From positions 26,529,154 through 26,593,153 of the forward strand of contig JALGQZ010000016.1 in the NCBI GenBank assembly GCA_023105745.1: 64,000 nucleotides of DNA, given 5' to 3'. Both the position numbers and the translations under genes were made by a program. Of this stretch, positions 1-12,624 are shown one piece after another; position 1 is the stretch's first letter; each line of letters opens with the position of its first letter. The stretch comes from Austropuccinia psidii. Its lineage: Eukaryota > Basidiomycota > Pucciniomycetes > Pucciniales > Sphaerophragmiaceae. A model generated the notes under the pieces. It did not search any database and was not told where the DNA came from. It saw only the letters and a list, made by a program, of their open reading frames with translations.

Positions 1-234
1 ACCAAGGAAGAAGCCCCAGTAGCTTCTACCAGCAAGCCCCAAGCCAACCCACTTCCCCAGGAAGGGAAGAAGAACAAGAAAAATAATTGGAGAAAACCAT
101 ATTCCCCAAGATAAAGGATTCCAAAAATCCAAAAGGATGCCATGGACAATGTTTTCAACATGGCCAGAACCTTGATGGAATTCAAGGAGAAGGAAGAACA
201 AAGAATGAGACAACCTCATTTCCCAAAGAAATAA
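1..234 (+). pseudogene. Tail of the alternate-frame ORF of element A
   Basis: Read in frame 1, the window opens inside the same overlapping frame seen at 48949-49517 in element D. An APVAST motif is followed by a Lys/Asn-rich basic stretch ending NNWRKPYSP, one TAA (112-114), then VFNMARTLMEF and a Glu-rich helix with a terminal TAA at 232-234. D has the same motif order and the same VFNMARTLMEF segment. Across that segment most codon differences between A and D are synonymous in this frame, but fall on first codon positions of the Gag frame. That favours selection on this frame. The function is unknown. Confidence 0.7.
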
Positions 235-1740
235 CCTTGTCCAAAGATGTTGTAAATGCTTTAACTGAAATTAAAAATAGTATATTACCTCCAAAAGAAA
301 TTGAAAACAGCTTATTATCAACACAAGAAATAAACAATAACTTATCTTTTTTGACAAATATTGTTGTAAAAAATAAAAAAGAAATTGACAACATTAAATT
401 TATTGTTGAAAATAATAAGCCAAAGATTTTAATTGAAAACACTCAAAAATTAATACAAGGACAACAAGAATTGTATAAATACATAAACGATATCAAAGAT
501 AAAACTTTGACAATCAATTATGACATGAGTATTGACAATCTCACAGAAAAATTAAACAAACAAAGTATTTCTTTAGAAAAATCTGAAGAAGACTTCATCA
601 CACCAAAAATTACTTTTGGACCATGTGGAAAAAAGTGATGAAGCAAGAACTCATCTGAAAGATGACATTCAAAGTGAAATAAGGCTTATCACTGAAAAAA
701 TGGATAAAATTATTGAGGCTAACTCAAATATGCCAAGGTTATAAACCCCATTTTCTCACATATAAAGCCCTGCTAAACCAAAAGAGGAATTAAAAAATCC
801 ATTCATAACAGACTTAAGTCACCAAGACAATAACCGAGTCTTAATGAAGGAAGCACCTCAATTAAAAGAATGGCCAACATTCACAGGAGAAGGTGAATAT
901 GACCACATGTCATATATCAAGACAATTGACATTCTACAAGAAGATTATGCCATACCAGATGAATTAATTACTGCAATATTACATTCATTGTTTGAAAAAT
1001 CTGCAAAAAGATGGTATTATGGCATAAGACAAACAAATGGCAAAAACACCTGGTCTTGGTGGAAACAAGAAATAATCACCAAGTGAGCTAATGATGCCTG
1101 GAGGTACAAGATAGAGAATGCATTTGAAAATTCTTTCTTTGACCCAGACAAAGGCAAATCTTTAACTTGGTTCTTAAAACAAGCTGAAAGACTAAATGCA
1201 CTGTACCCAGAAATGTCACAAAAGATGGTGCACATGAAAATACTTCAGAAATGTGGAAGACAGCTAGAACATGCCCTAAGAAGCAGGTGTATAGAGCCAT
1301 GCTCCAAAGAATAGTATATCAATGCACTGGAGGACATAGTGACAAGACAAAAATTGGCAGAACTTGGAAGAAATTGGACATTAAAAGTCCAAATAAGCCA
1401 TTTGTCAAAAAAGATAAATCAAAAGAAGCTTTCAAGCCCAATACATCCAACAATAATGAGCAAAGAAAATGCCATAAATGTGGAGGTATTGGACACTTAG
1501 CCAATAACTTCCTCAAAAAGGCAAAGATTAATGAAATTCTGGAAACAGAAAACCACAATGACACAGGGGAGGAATCTGAGTCTGAAAAAGAAACAGAAGA
1601 TTCAGAAAGTTCTGAAAGTGATCAAATTAATATAATTAATGCACAAATTAATAATATTGATATAATTTATGAAGTACTAGATGTTAACTCAAACTTACCA
1701 CAACTTGGAAAATCTGACACAAACTCACAAATGTACAAGA
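87..1740 (+). pseudogene. gag remnant of element A
   Basis: Three broken pieces (87-638, 844-1086, 1251-1805) correspond to Gag of element D. They comprise an Asn/Lys-rich coiled-coil-like spacer, a capsid-like segment around 844-1300 (motifs LKEWPTFTGEGEYDH and WSWWKQEI), and a CCHC zinc knuckle at about 1470-1511. In the knuckle the last cysteine is replaced by phenylalanine (CHKCGGIGHLANNF), which should abolish zinc binding. An acidic Ser/Glu-rich stretch follows and leads into protease. Stops at 636, 1084 and elsewhere break the frame. Confidence 0.88.
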
Positions 1741-1992
1741 TGCCAAAATGTACAGAACCAAACCTGCAAAAGGAATGGGATATACAGCTGGAAAATCAAG
1801 TATAAGTATTGTTATGGTTGATAACCAAGAAGTAAAAGTGAACTTGGATACAGGAGCATACAGTACCTGTGTTGGTAAAAGTTATTTAAAAACAATTGTT
1901 CCAGATTGGCAAGAAAAACTTATACCAATACAAGGTGTCAAATTTAGTAGTTCAAGTGAGAGCATGAAGCCCCTTGGAATAATTGACTTAAC

Positions 1993-2755
1993 ACTCATTT
2001 TTCCTCATCCTTCACAATGTATCAGATTGAAAGTACAACTTGTAGTAATGGATAACTGCACTAGTAACCATTTTATAATTGGAAATGACTACTTGTCAAT
2101 TTATCGCATAGATATCTCTAACCAAAAAGATAGATATTTTACCATAGGTGATAATAAAAGACAAAAAGTTGGCTTTCTTAATAATAAAAGACAAATAACA
2201 GCTGTCAAGAATGAAGAAAAAATCCCAGAAACGGATTTTTCATAAATAAACAGCTAAAAGAGGCAGAATTTAATCATGAATTAACAGTAAAAATGGAAGA
2301 AAAATTGATTGACTTCTTATTTAAATATAAAAATGCCTTTGAAACTGACAAAGAGCCACTAGGTGCCATAATTGGACTCATTTTTCCTCACCCCTCACAA
2401 TGTGTCGCAATTAAAGTAGAGTTTGTAGTAATGGACAACTGTACTAGTAATCTCTTCATCCTTGGAAATGACTACTCAATTTATGGTATAGATATCTGTA
2501 ACCAAAAAGATAGATATTTAACATAGGAGACAACAAAATACAAAGGTTTGGCTTCTGAAATAACAAAAAACAAATTACAGTTATTAAGAATGAAGAGAAA
2601 AGTCCAGAAAAGCAACTTTTCATATCTGAACAACTCAAAGAGGTAGAATTCAATCAAGAATTAACAGAAAAAATGAAAGAAAAATTTATTGACCTCTTAT
2701 TTAAGTACAAGAATGCCTTTGCAACTCACAAAGAGCCACTAGGTGCCATAATTGG
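1993..2755 (+). repeat. Diverged tandem duplication inside element A pol
   Basis: Copy 1 is 1993-2375 and copy 2 is 2376-2755. Each holds the C-terminal half of protease (MDNCTSN, GNDY, NQKDRY motifs) plus the linker to RT ending GAIIG. The 383-bp step is not a multiple of three and shifts the frame. The copies differ at many positions, so this is an old duplication or a template switch between two different copies. Confidence 0.85.
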
Positions 2756-5254
2756 GCATGAGGGGGATATAATTCTTAATGTGGAAAAACCTTACCCACC
2801 TTTACTAAGGAGACCTGCTTACCCAGCTAGTCCAAAGGCTAGAGAATCCTTGGAGGTACACATTAAAGAATTAATGGACTTTGGAGTATTAAGAAAAGTA
2901 GGACATAATGAACAGGTAGAGGTCACTACACATGTCATTATAGCTTGGCATAATGGAAAATCAAGAATGGTAGGAGACTTCAGAGCCCTGAACACCTAAA
3001 CCATTCCAGACAGATATCCAATACCCAGAATCCATTAGACATTGACACATTTGTCACAAGCCAAGTTCATTCCAGCCATGGATGCTTTAAAGGTTTTTCA
3101 TTGAAATGTCTTAACAGACAATGCCAAGAAAATACTAAGGATAATAGTCCACTGTGGGATCTTTGAATACTTAAGAATGCCATTTGGTATAAAGAATGCA
3201 CCTTCCCATTATCAAAGGATGATGAATACCATATTTCCTGAAGAGTTATCAGAAGTATGGTTAATTATCTATATTGATGATATCATAGTTTGCTCAGCAA
3301 CTTGGGAAAATCACCTTACAAGACTAGAAAAGGTACTACACAAAATAGTGAAAGTAAATATGAAAATTTCCTTGAAAACGTGTCATTTTTCATATAGTGA
3401 ACTAAAGGCACTAGGACATGTTGTATCTGGAGCTGGTCTAGGCATAGACAAACATAAAGTAGCAGCAGTACTACTTAAGCCAATGCCTAAAACCAAAAAA
3501 GAAATGCAATCATTTCTAGGAATTGCTGGTTACTATAGACAGCATATAAAGGACTTTGAAAAAATTGCCAGATCCTTGTATAAACTATGTGACCAACAAA
3601 CAGTCTATGAGATGACAGAAAAAAGAGTCAAGGCATATGAAGACCTGCAAAATTCCTTAACAAATGCCCCATTTCTTCTAATGCCAGATTGGAAACTACC
3701 TTTTAAACTTTACATTGATGCTTTTGGAGAAGGACTAGGTGCTGCACTACACCAGACACAAATTATCAATGATAAATCAGTGGAAGGACCAATTTGTTTT
3801 ATTTCAAGACAGATAAAGCCAACAGAGGCAAGATATGGAGCAAGCAAAATGGAATGCCTCTGCTTAGTGTGGGCTTTAGAAAAATTTTATGATTACTTGG
3901 ATGAAACAGTATTTGATGTGATTACAGACTGTAATGCTGTAAAATATCTATTAAATATGAAACCTCCAGAAAGACATATGCTGAGATGGCAAATTGCTAT
4001 CCAAGAATATAGAGGAAATATGACTATTGTTCATCAATCTGGTAATATTTAGAAAATGCAGATGGTCTTAGCAGATGGTCTCTAGCAAATACCCCTGAAA
4101 ATCCAGCATGGGTACCACAGGAAGAGCACCATATACAAGGAATATGTGTTCCAGACATTGGCACAGAATTCTTTAACCAAGTTAAAGAAAGCTATAAGAT
4201 AGACAAGAATTTCCATATCTTAAGCCATCTTCTAATGAAAGACTGCAAAGATCCATCACTTTCATCAAAATTAGATGAAACATGGAAAAACGCATATGAT
4301 GAAGGAAGATTCCACCTCCTTGATGGAATGATTTACCATAGAACAAAACACACATGTGTTATGGCCTTCACTTATAGAACCCTAATAAACACTATTTTAC
4401 ATGCGTGTCATGATAATGTTGCAGCTGAACATCTCTCAGCAGGTAGAACACTGGAAAGGGTGAAAACCTGCTTTTGGTGGCCAAATTGGAAGAAAGATGT
4501 TGCAGCATACTGCCAAACCTGTTACAGATGTCAAAAAGCCAACAGAGCCACAGGAAAGAAATTTGGAATGATGATCCAAATCCAAGAATCAAAATCCCCT
4601 TGGGCAATAGTTCATATGGATTGGGTAACAGCATTACCTCCAGGAGGAGACAGAAGTTATAATGCATGCCTAGTATTAGTTGACAGGTATAGCAAACCTC
4701 CCATGTTCCTAACATGTCACAAAGATGACACAGCTATGGACACATCCATAATGATATGGAATAAAGTCATTAGCCACACAGGCCTATTCCAAAATATCAT
4801 AAGTGACAGAGACCCAAAATTTACTTCAGCATTATGGACAAATCTCCATAACTTGTTTGGGACAAATTTATCATTCTTAACAGCTTACCACCCTCAAACT
4901 GATGGTTTAGCAGAAAGAATGATACAAACCTTGGAGGAAATAATCAGAATATTCTGTGCTTGTGGACTAGAATTCAAAGATTCTGATGGTTTTACCCATG
5001 ATTGGTGTACACTAATACCAGCCCTTGAACTGGAATAAAAAACATAAATCCATTCTTCTACTGGAAAAACACCAGCAATGCTAGAAAAAGGTTGTAATCC
5101 AAGACTTCCTTATGATACCCTCAAAAAGGACTTAGTGGATATACATCCAACAGCAAGCAGTTTTAAGATAATGCTTGACAAAGCAAGACACCATGCAAAC
5201 AGTTGTATGCAAGATTCTTTCAAATATGCTAACAAAAGATGGGATAAAGTTCAT

Positions 5255-5310
5255 AAACCAAAGAAATTTAAAGATTCCTTTGAAACCAAAGAAATTTAAA
5301 GATTCCTTTG
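5255..5310 (+). repeat. 28-bp perfect tandem duplication in element A integrase tail
   Basis: Two identical 28-bp units, 5255-5282 and 5283-5310, encode the KFKDSFE segment twice. 28 is not divisible by three, so the duplication shifts the frame. It is probably recent, since the units are identical. Confidence 0.9.
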
Positions 5311-5776
5311 AAGGACCATTTATGGTAAAAGCACTTCATGGACCCAATGCTGTGCAATTGGAACTCACAGGTGAATCAATGAACAAACACCCAACTTTCC
5401 CTGTAAGTCTGTTAAAGCCTTACAGATCAAGTGATAAGGAACTATTTCAACTAAGAAATAAACCCCTTTGAAGAAGGAGAGGAAAAGAAAATTTTGAAAG
5501 TTCTTAAAGAAAGAAGGACAAGAAACAAAAAAGAAAGAGAATACATTGTAAGGTATAAAAATTCAATTCAAGAAAATGAATGGCTACTTGAGAAAGATAT
5601 AGCAAATTCTGATAAACTACTAAGAAGGTTCAGACATTAAAGAAAACCTAAAGAATAGAAAAATCAAGCATTATTGAGCTTCAAGACTAACAAAGTCAAT
5701 TGAAGAGATAGGACAGTGGATGATACCCTAATTACACATATCAGATTGTAGTACAATCTTTTTTGGTGGTAGGGAA

Positions 5777-7756
5777 TGTGAACCTTTGAGATATGACCAC
5801 ATACCCAAAAAGGCCACAAGAAATATTGAAAATAATTATACCTTGAAAATAATTACCTTAAAACTACAAAACTGCCATAAATAGGCATAAAACCTGGTTT
5901 AACTTAAATTCCAATTAATAAACATGTGGAATAAATTACACCATTGGATTCCTCATGGTAAAATACACATATACCATTTTCATGGCATATCTGTAAAGTC
6001 AATATTTAATGAGTTATAAGTAATAACACCTTATAAAAAACATTAATCCTTAATTATTTCAAATACCAATGAAACGACATGTAGAATGGATTGTACCATT
6101 GGATTCCCCATAGGCTTCTACACATAAAACAATTAAGAAGCTAATCTCCAAAGTCAATACTTAAGGAGTTAAGCTGAATATATGCACTTTTTTGGTCAAC
6201 GCATATATTCAAGGATTTTAGTTAATATATTTTGAAATATACATGATAGAGTGATAAAACAAAAATAAAGTCACCACGTAATTAATGTAGGAGCACAGAA
6301 ATGAGCTTTATTTAATAAGTTATAAACAAGCTTAAAATCTGTAATGGATTATTGATTAAAATCAATAGAGCTGTTGACCACTTTGTTGTGAAAGGGGTTC
6401 AAGCTTAAAAACAAGTGGAAAGTAAGATCCTACTAGTTCATTTGTGAAGAGTGACTTTTTTATTACAATATTCAAGGTATAACCCATTGAAATCATGGTT
6501 TGAAGTTTAAAATATTAGATTTTGACAGAAAAGATGAGTTACAAGAAAAATCATCAAAAATATAGTTTTGATTATGTAATGAAATTCTCTTGGCAGTGTG
6601 ATGAGGACATTTCAAGCTATCCGAATCCACTCTCAGAATGGCTGTAGTGGGTATGACTGGCAAGTTATTAATGATCAAATTTTAACGTTAAATTTGATCA
6701 TCAGATCACTCACTGTAATCTTATTTCAAGTTTAACAGTCATATAAGTGATAAAACTGGTTAATAATATTAGAATATGATTACTACCAAAAATATCCACA
6801 AAATTTAGGCTTCTGCCAAGCCTATGATGTCATCAAAGTTAGAGTTATAGTAATAACTCTAAATAATGGTGTAATTATGAGGTAAGATGGTTTGATCATG
6901 ATGTAATCATCACTGAACCTTAAAATATTGATCAATTCTAGTAGAACGCAACAGTACACGTCTACCAGAAGCCTGCTGGACTCTAGGAGGGAGGTATTTA
7001 CTATAAATAGAGCTCTTTTTACTCTGTTTTCCCCTCAGATGCTTACAAAACACTAAAATATCTAAATCAAAAGGTAATTTCTTTATTATTTATGTATATA
7101 GCTCTTATATTATTAAATACCAAAGATAATCTTATTATAATCATCATTTTTGACATGATTATTATATTTATTTAACTGTTTTGTTTAAGATTCTCTTAAA
7201 AACCTCAATTCCACATAAAATTGAGAATATTTGTAATTTCTCTTAAGATTTATTGTAAATACAATTTAAAATGATTGTATTTACATTTTTGGCACAAAAG
7301 AATTCAAAATTATTATATTAAGTATTAAAAGTAGGTTATTTTTTCTTAATATAATAATTTTCTCTCTATTATTACTTTAAATAATTCCATAATTAATATA
7401 AATAGTATTTATATTAATTCATAACTTTAATATTAGTAATATTATTGTTATCAATTGCTTTTTATTAATAAAAAACAATTTTTTACACCTTTATTATTTG
7501 TTGTTAAAAATAATAAAGTGCTTTTAAATATATTAATTATCTTATATTAATATATTTATTTATCATATTATTTTTTCATAATATAAATTATATTATTATA
7601 TTTATTCAATAATATAGTTATTTTTACACCATAATTATAATAATTCTTTATTATTATAATTATTTTTATCTTATTTATTTCATCTATAAGGGCATTCATA
7701 GTACAATAAGTAAAATATTAGTAATCCTTATTATTGTTTCATAGTCAAACCTTACA
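5777..7756 (+). repeat. 3' LTR of element A (lineage 1, diverged)
   Basis: It begins TGTGAACC directly after the purine-rich GGTGGTAGGGAA and ends CCTTACA, matching the TGTGAGCC...TTACA termini of the element D LTRs. It is 1980 bp long against 1924 in D. Similarity is clear at both ends and patchy in the middle. The second half (about 7080-7740) is extremely AT-rich. The pair LTR is outside the window, so age cannot be estimated. Confidence 0.88.
7002..7074 (+). promoter_or_regulatory. Candidate LTR core promoter and 5' splice donor (element A LTR)
   Basis: TATAAATAG sits at 7002-7010 and a donor-like AAAAG|GTAATT at 7073-7078, about 65 nt downstream. The D LTR has TTAAAAG at 47557 and CAA|GTAAGT at 47631 with the same spacing. 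Conservation between two diverged LTRs supports a core promoter followed by a donor in the R/U5 region. No transcript evidence is available. Confidence 0.5.
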
Positions 7757-8350
7757 AGATTTCATGGAAGAATTGCTTGTTTCAATGGTGAATGAACATG
7801 GCAACAATGGCATTGTCATCCCACATTGAGCCAAGGCCTGACTTCAAGTTGCTGACATTTGTTTTAATGGCAACATATGATTTTTTTAGATTACCTGATG
7901 CATCCGATCCACTAAGAAGATTGTTGAATAGATCCATGACATGCGACCAGGAGTGCTTTTCAAAACGGTGACACAATAATTGGTAGGCTCGCCTAGCCTC
8001 ATCTCCGTCCAAAATCAAGTTATTGAGATCCCCGTCTATGGATTTCTCCATATAAGTTTGAATTTTGTAGTTTCTGGTTCTATTACCATCTTTGTCAAGA
8101 GACGAGAAGTAGTCACCAATGGTATGTGTCTGTTCAATCAGTCAAATAAGTGACCTAGACCAGCAATGAAAATTAAGTCCATAACTGGTCAGGTGGGGAG
8201 TAATGCCCTCACCAAGTCGATCAATTTCAACTTGGCATTTGAATTTGGCACCCAAGTTGCTGTCTGAGTTAATCAGTGCTGCTCTGAGGTCATCAAGGTC
8301 AAACTTCCTTTCAGAAATTGCGTATTGTTTACCTGATCTAGTTGTCAGGT
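7757..8350 (-). pseudogene. Ty1/copia-like gag remnant (UBN2-type)
   Basis: On the minus strand one frame runs from about 8350 down to 7757 with two stops (one after WSRSLI, one after MFIHH). Features are an N-terminal TTRSGKQY motif, KFDLDDLRAAL, LGEGITPHLTSYG, then ARRAYQLLCHRFEKHSWSH and NLKSGLGSMWDD, followed by NKQFFHEIL. This order (Trp near the start, an aromatic/basic repeat, SWSHVMDLF) resembles the UBN2/gag domain of Ty1/copia polyproteins as found in rust fungi. It is truncated at 7756 by insertion of element A. No copia pol is present. Confidence 0.7.
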
Positions 8351-9690
8351 TGAGTTTACATTGGTTACAAAGTGATTGAGTTTACAATAATTATTGGCAG
8401 CAACAGCCCATAACCTATTAAGATTTTAGCGATGTACAAAACGTGAGCAGACAGATTAACAGGTAAAAACTCCCCTAAGGAAGTTACAAAGGTAGGAGAA
8501 ATCCAAATATTTATACGAATTACAAGCCCGCATATTTTGCGTAAAAGCATTCTCTACCCTTCTATTCAGTACTAGCATATTCTATTACACACATCACTAT
8601 TTTTTACTTTAGATAGAAACGAAATTATAGTTCACACATTTTGCATTGATTTCTTGACGCAAAGATAAGCATAAACTAAACTATTACAAACACTGAGCTA
8701 TGCAACCTTCAATGAGAGTTGCCTCCAATGCAGGACTTGCAGTGCGTAGACTTAAAAGTACTTGACTGAGTAATACGGCACTGCAGTATTACTCAGCCAG
8801 TATAAATATTCAGCTTATGTGCTCAAAAATACAACTGCAACTACACAACACAAATTTTACCAAAGAGAGATATTCATTTAATACTGTTCATGTGGTTAAT
8901 ACTTCTACCCCAATGTTTAAACTGCCGATTCGACAGATTTAAGAATGCGTACTCACGAGCTAATTGGAACTCTTATTGACATTTTTAAATATAAATCTAA
9001 GTTTATTTCTAAAAAATTTCCAACACATCTATCAGATGAACCTCAAGAGAACACAAAACAATGATAATCAACCCTTGTTTGTTTCAATTCCTCACCGTAT
9101 TGGTGCCAGGAAGATAATTGAGCTAACAATGGAAACGTTTTGAGAATTATAGACTTTTGGAATAATAATCCGGACCAAAGAAATCACTAACCATGAAAAG
9201 AAATAGGAAAACCTAGCACCTCAGCAGTTTTCATCAGATTATGGACCCTATTGAAGATCACCAGAACTGGTCATTGATCTTTTTTCTTTATTTTGCGTTA
9301 CTCAAGAATCATATTATTTAATATTCCTCTTAAGAGCTATATAACGAGCTGCTTTGATTTTTATACGAATGGAGAAATTCTGTCTCAATTTCTACCCAGA
9401 AAACTTCTATTTACAGATGATTGTGGTTTATTTTTCCCTCCTCAATTGCTAAAAACAGAGATGAATCAAAATGATCATGACCCCAACTTCCATAGGAAAA
9501 AACAATATTTCTATTATTCCTCTAATGATCTGCATTGGTTGTTTGTTTCTGCTGTTACCACCACTCCATCCTATTGTCTTAGTTTAAAATCTAATGTCCC
9601 TGAGGTTTGTAACACTGTGAATGACAAGAAGCGTACTGAGGCCAGTGTACCTACATATTCATCATCTTATGAAGGTCCTTACTAACCCAA
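8351..9690. other. Spacer, no gene recognised
   Basis: Anonymous AT-rich sequence. It may include the LTR or leader of the copia-like remnant (a TATAAATATTTGG-type box on the minus strand near 8515), but no pair was found. CpG is visibly commoner here than in the gypsy elements. A 130-codon frame at 9293-9685 has no recognised motif and may be the N-terminal part of the following hAT remnant. Confidence 0.5.
8766..8796. repeat. Perfect 11-bp inverted repeat
   Basis: Arms CTGAGTAATAC (8766-8776) and GTATTACTCAG (8786-8796) flank a 9-nt loop. It lies upstream of the copia-like gag remnant and could be a regulatory palindrome or hairpin of that element. Confidence 0.8.
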
Positions 9691-9699
9691 AGATTCACC

Positions 9700-11556
9700 T
9701 GACAAATGGGAAAGATCATTGGCATACAATTACTTCAAGGTGGGCAGTCCTCTAGTAAACTTATTTCAGGATCAATGGAATTTTTTTGGGTGAAGCTTAA
9801 TTTAGACAATGCTATATGGGATTAAAAACAAAAAATGATTCTATTCATCCAAAACTTCAATCATTTAAATGAAACAGTCACCATTTACCAAGGAAGATTT
9901 TCTAATTTATATATTACCCAAACAGAATTTAAAGGCCAATATCAGGAATGAGCACTCCAAAGCTCTGGCTCCATTGACCCCCATGCTAGCAATTCAGACC
10001 TAGTAAAATACCAAGACTTCTTTAAGAAAAATTGGTTATTATCGTCACTGAAAAGAACTTACCATTTTGCACCTTGAAAAATGGAGTTTTGAAAGATAGC
10101 TCCAATTCAAAATGGTTGCAGTTTTTGAAAACACCATTTTCTACAAATCCAAAGGAAAACTTCTGGAAAAGGTTAAAATATTTCCCCATGGACAAGTTAT
10201 CTGTGAATCCATTCATTTCTGCACAAAAAAAGACTTCAATTTGTCTTACCTTACGATTTTCATCCGATGGCTGGATTCAGGCTCCTTCAAATTTGAATGA
10301 TGTGTATTATCTTTGAGTCACTTTATGGGAGGCACACCAGAGATTTCCATTGCCAATGTCTTTTTAGACACCTTACAAGAGAAATAAATGAAGAATCAAT
10401 TGTATTTCATCACTGGAAATAATGCATCCAGAAATTTACAACTCACCATATTCTTACAACAAAAGCTTTCCGATGTAGTTTTGGCTTGGGCTAAGCAAGA
10501 AAAATTTAATTGATGTGCATGTCATGTCCTTTCTTTAATAGCTAAGACTTTATTCTCAAATATAAATTCCCTGGGAAAGGAAGACTATTCCTATTTTGAC
10601 CCTTACTTATCCATGGACAAGGAAGCACTTAAAGCACAGGACAAGGCAGCTACCCATAAGGAGATGCCCAACAAAAGTAAGTAAGCTAAAGGTTTTAATG
10701 CTGCATGAGGGGACTAATTAATATTACTGACTCAGATAAAGTTTCCGCCTTCAATTTGGTTCATGAAATCTCATGTGGGAGGTATCAAGCCTTAAATAAT
10801 GCATCAAATAGAACTCAGAAGACTACCATCATCGAGACCAACCAAGAATATGATATCTTTTTCAGCTCTCCAAATTTACTTAATTATGTTGACCCACCAC
10901 AAATGCCTCATAATTATATTGTTTTATGAGTATTGAGGGACCTGTGTTGCTAAATTTGAGGTTTGAAAAAACAACAAGAGCTGCTCAAACTGATTTTGTA
11001 CTGAACCAAGAGCCCAGATTTATTCCCTCTTAGTATTCCCACTACTTGGTGGAATGTTTTCCTGTATCAAATACAAAGGGAACAGAATTTGAAGGAATCG
11101 ATCATTCTATTTACTCAAGCAACCAATTCCAACATAGAGCCATCAAGTGAAAAATTATGGGAAGAAATGGAATACATTGAGCCCATTTTACATTTGTTAA
11201 AAGATTAATTTATGGAATTACAATCAAATAATTTAACCAAGAATTTGGTCCTACCTATTTATCATTCAATTTCAGAAAAGCTCATTCTTTTGGCAAGAAA
11301 AACAAGCCCCAATTGGGCTACTGCCTTTTATGCAGAAGCAGATAGCCTCACAAAGTATATAAAATATGAGGTAAATAAAAATGACGCCATAATAGAGTGG
11401 ATATTAGACCCCAAATATTGCCAATCTATCCTACCTCAGGTGAACATAACCACCTTGAGGTCCAAAGAAGCCGTTGAAACCCTCACAGATAAGTACCACT
11501 TCCACTTAGAAAAAATAGATCAGAGAAAAGAACCAAACCATGGGATCCCTCATTGA
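9700..11556 (+). pseudogene. hAT transposase remnant 1
   Basis: Plus-strand frames, broken by several stops, follow the hAT order. SDKWERSLAYNYF-like N-terminal matter begins near 9700 and TEKNLPFCTLKNGV near 10040. Then come IRWLD and LSLSHFMGGTPE (10250-10330), LYFITGNNASRN (from about 10400), and CACHVLSLIAKT (10515-10550), the equivalent of the hAT 'C-AH-NL' block. PTTWWNVFL follows near 11045, then WATAFYAEADSLTKYI and a WILDPKYC motif near 11400. These are typical positions of the RNase H-like core of hAT (hobo/Ac/Tam3) transposases. No terminal inverted repeats or 8-bp duplications were found. Confidence 0.8.
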
Positions 11557-12624
11557 ACAAAGAGGATGCCCCCCAAACTCAAAATCATTGTATTCTTAGT
11601 ACTTTGAACTAATACACCAAATTTCAAATTTATAAAGCTCAAGAAAAAATGTTTTAAGCTTTCAAAAGCAATGATATTTCATAATATTTGGGTAATAATT
11701 GGCACATTTCCCTTAATGGGTACATAATTGGTTAATGGAAGGTAATTCAAATTATTAGTTGCCAAATACCTTATTTCAATACAAACTAATGCAAGGAAAT
11801 AGGGTCAAATACTCTCAGAAAACCTTCTCATCCTAGTTTGTATTTCATTACTATACTCATCCATATTGGCCTCATCTGTTTCAGTCAAAAGGGGGTTTTC
11901 TCAGAATGGCTGCATTTTCACACCTAATAGGCCCTCTCTTAACCACAAAACAATCTAACACTTGACATGCCTAAAAGAGTGCCCACAAAGAGCTTTATTA
12001 TATTTATATAATCTTTACCACTTGCTATTGTGCTAATCCAATATTATAGCTGGATCTTGCTTGTAAATTAATCCCCACCTACTTTGTTCTTTTTTCCATC
12101 ATTTAATGATATATGATCATTGAGAAATAAAAATAATCATGTGGCAATCCCAAAACCTTTGTATTGAACAGGTGTAATAAAGTCCTCCCTTGCAGTATGA
12201 GCTGTTGATTTATTTTTCTAAAGGGTTCTGATATACAGTATTGCAAATAATTGCAGTGTGGAAGCAGTAACAACTATTAATTTATTCTCACATGCAGTAC
12301 AGAAAGATGAAATTATGATCATGCAGAAGTACAAGTACACAAATATTCCATGGGTGTGCTTTACCGCAGAAATACTGAAAGTCCTGCATTGGTTGCTTCT
12401 AATCCCACTCCTCAGTCCCAGAATGTTAGGGATTTCCCACAGTTTTCTTGAAATATATTGGGAAAAAGGGATCTTTTTTAGCTATCCAAATCCTGTTGAT
12501 CACAATAGGGATCATGCACAGGATAGGTTTGGGATCCCTGAAGGGATTACAAGTCACAATTGAAAAAACAGAATGTCCTTATTACATGCTAGAAATGTAT
12601 AGCAGAGGAAAAAAACAAGAAAAA
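11557..12624. other. Spacer between two hAT remnants
   Basis: AT-rich with no coding signal. Short frames such as 12258-12563 show no family motif. Confidence 0.6.

Larger units (their letters stand above)
1748..5640 (+). pseudogene. pol remnant of element A (protease, RT, RNase H, integrase, chromodomain-like tail)
   Basis: Protease lies at 1748-2245 with the aspartic motif LDTGAYSTC. The protease-to-RT linker and RT N-terminus follow (2673-2999, ending in a premature stop after DFRALNT). RT and RNase H occupy 3177-4052, with YIDD preserved and a TAG where D reads through. Integrase is at 4235-5038 with [17 protein letters not shown] and DGLAERMIQ, so the DDE residues survive. The integrase C-terminus and chromodomain-like end occupy 5078-5640. 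A 380-bp tandem duplication and a 28-bp duplication add further frame breaks. Confidence 0.92.
1..5776 (+). mobile_element. Element A: decayed Ty3/gypsy copy (lineage 1), internal region
   Basis: The internal region runs from inside gag at the window edge through protease, reverse transcriptase, RNase H, integrase and a chromodomain-like tail to a polypurine tract at 5765-5776 and the 3' LTR at 5777. Order and sequence match element D, so it is the same lineage, but the frame is broken into at least eight pieces. The 5' LTR and leader lie outside the window. It ends in the 3' LTR, whose right flank is a copia-like gag remnant, so A inserted into that older element. Dead copy. Confidence 0.93.

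Noticed and set aside
7080..7740. Very AT-rich stretch as a replication origin or matrix attachment site
   Set aside because: It is the R/U5 part of the A LTR and matches the AT-rich part of the D LTRs. No independent support.
9293..9685. 130-codon frame as a host gene
   Set aside because: No motif, no recognised neighbours, and directly upstream of hAT remnant 1. At best its N-terminus.
12258..12563. 101-codon plus-strand frame
   Set aside because: No family resemblance; lies in spacer after the hAT coding end.
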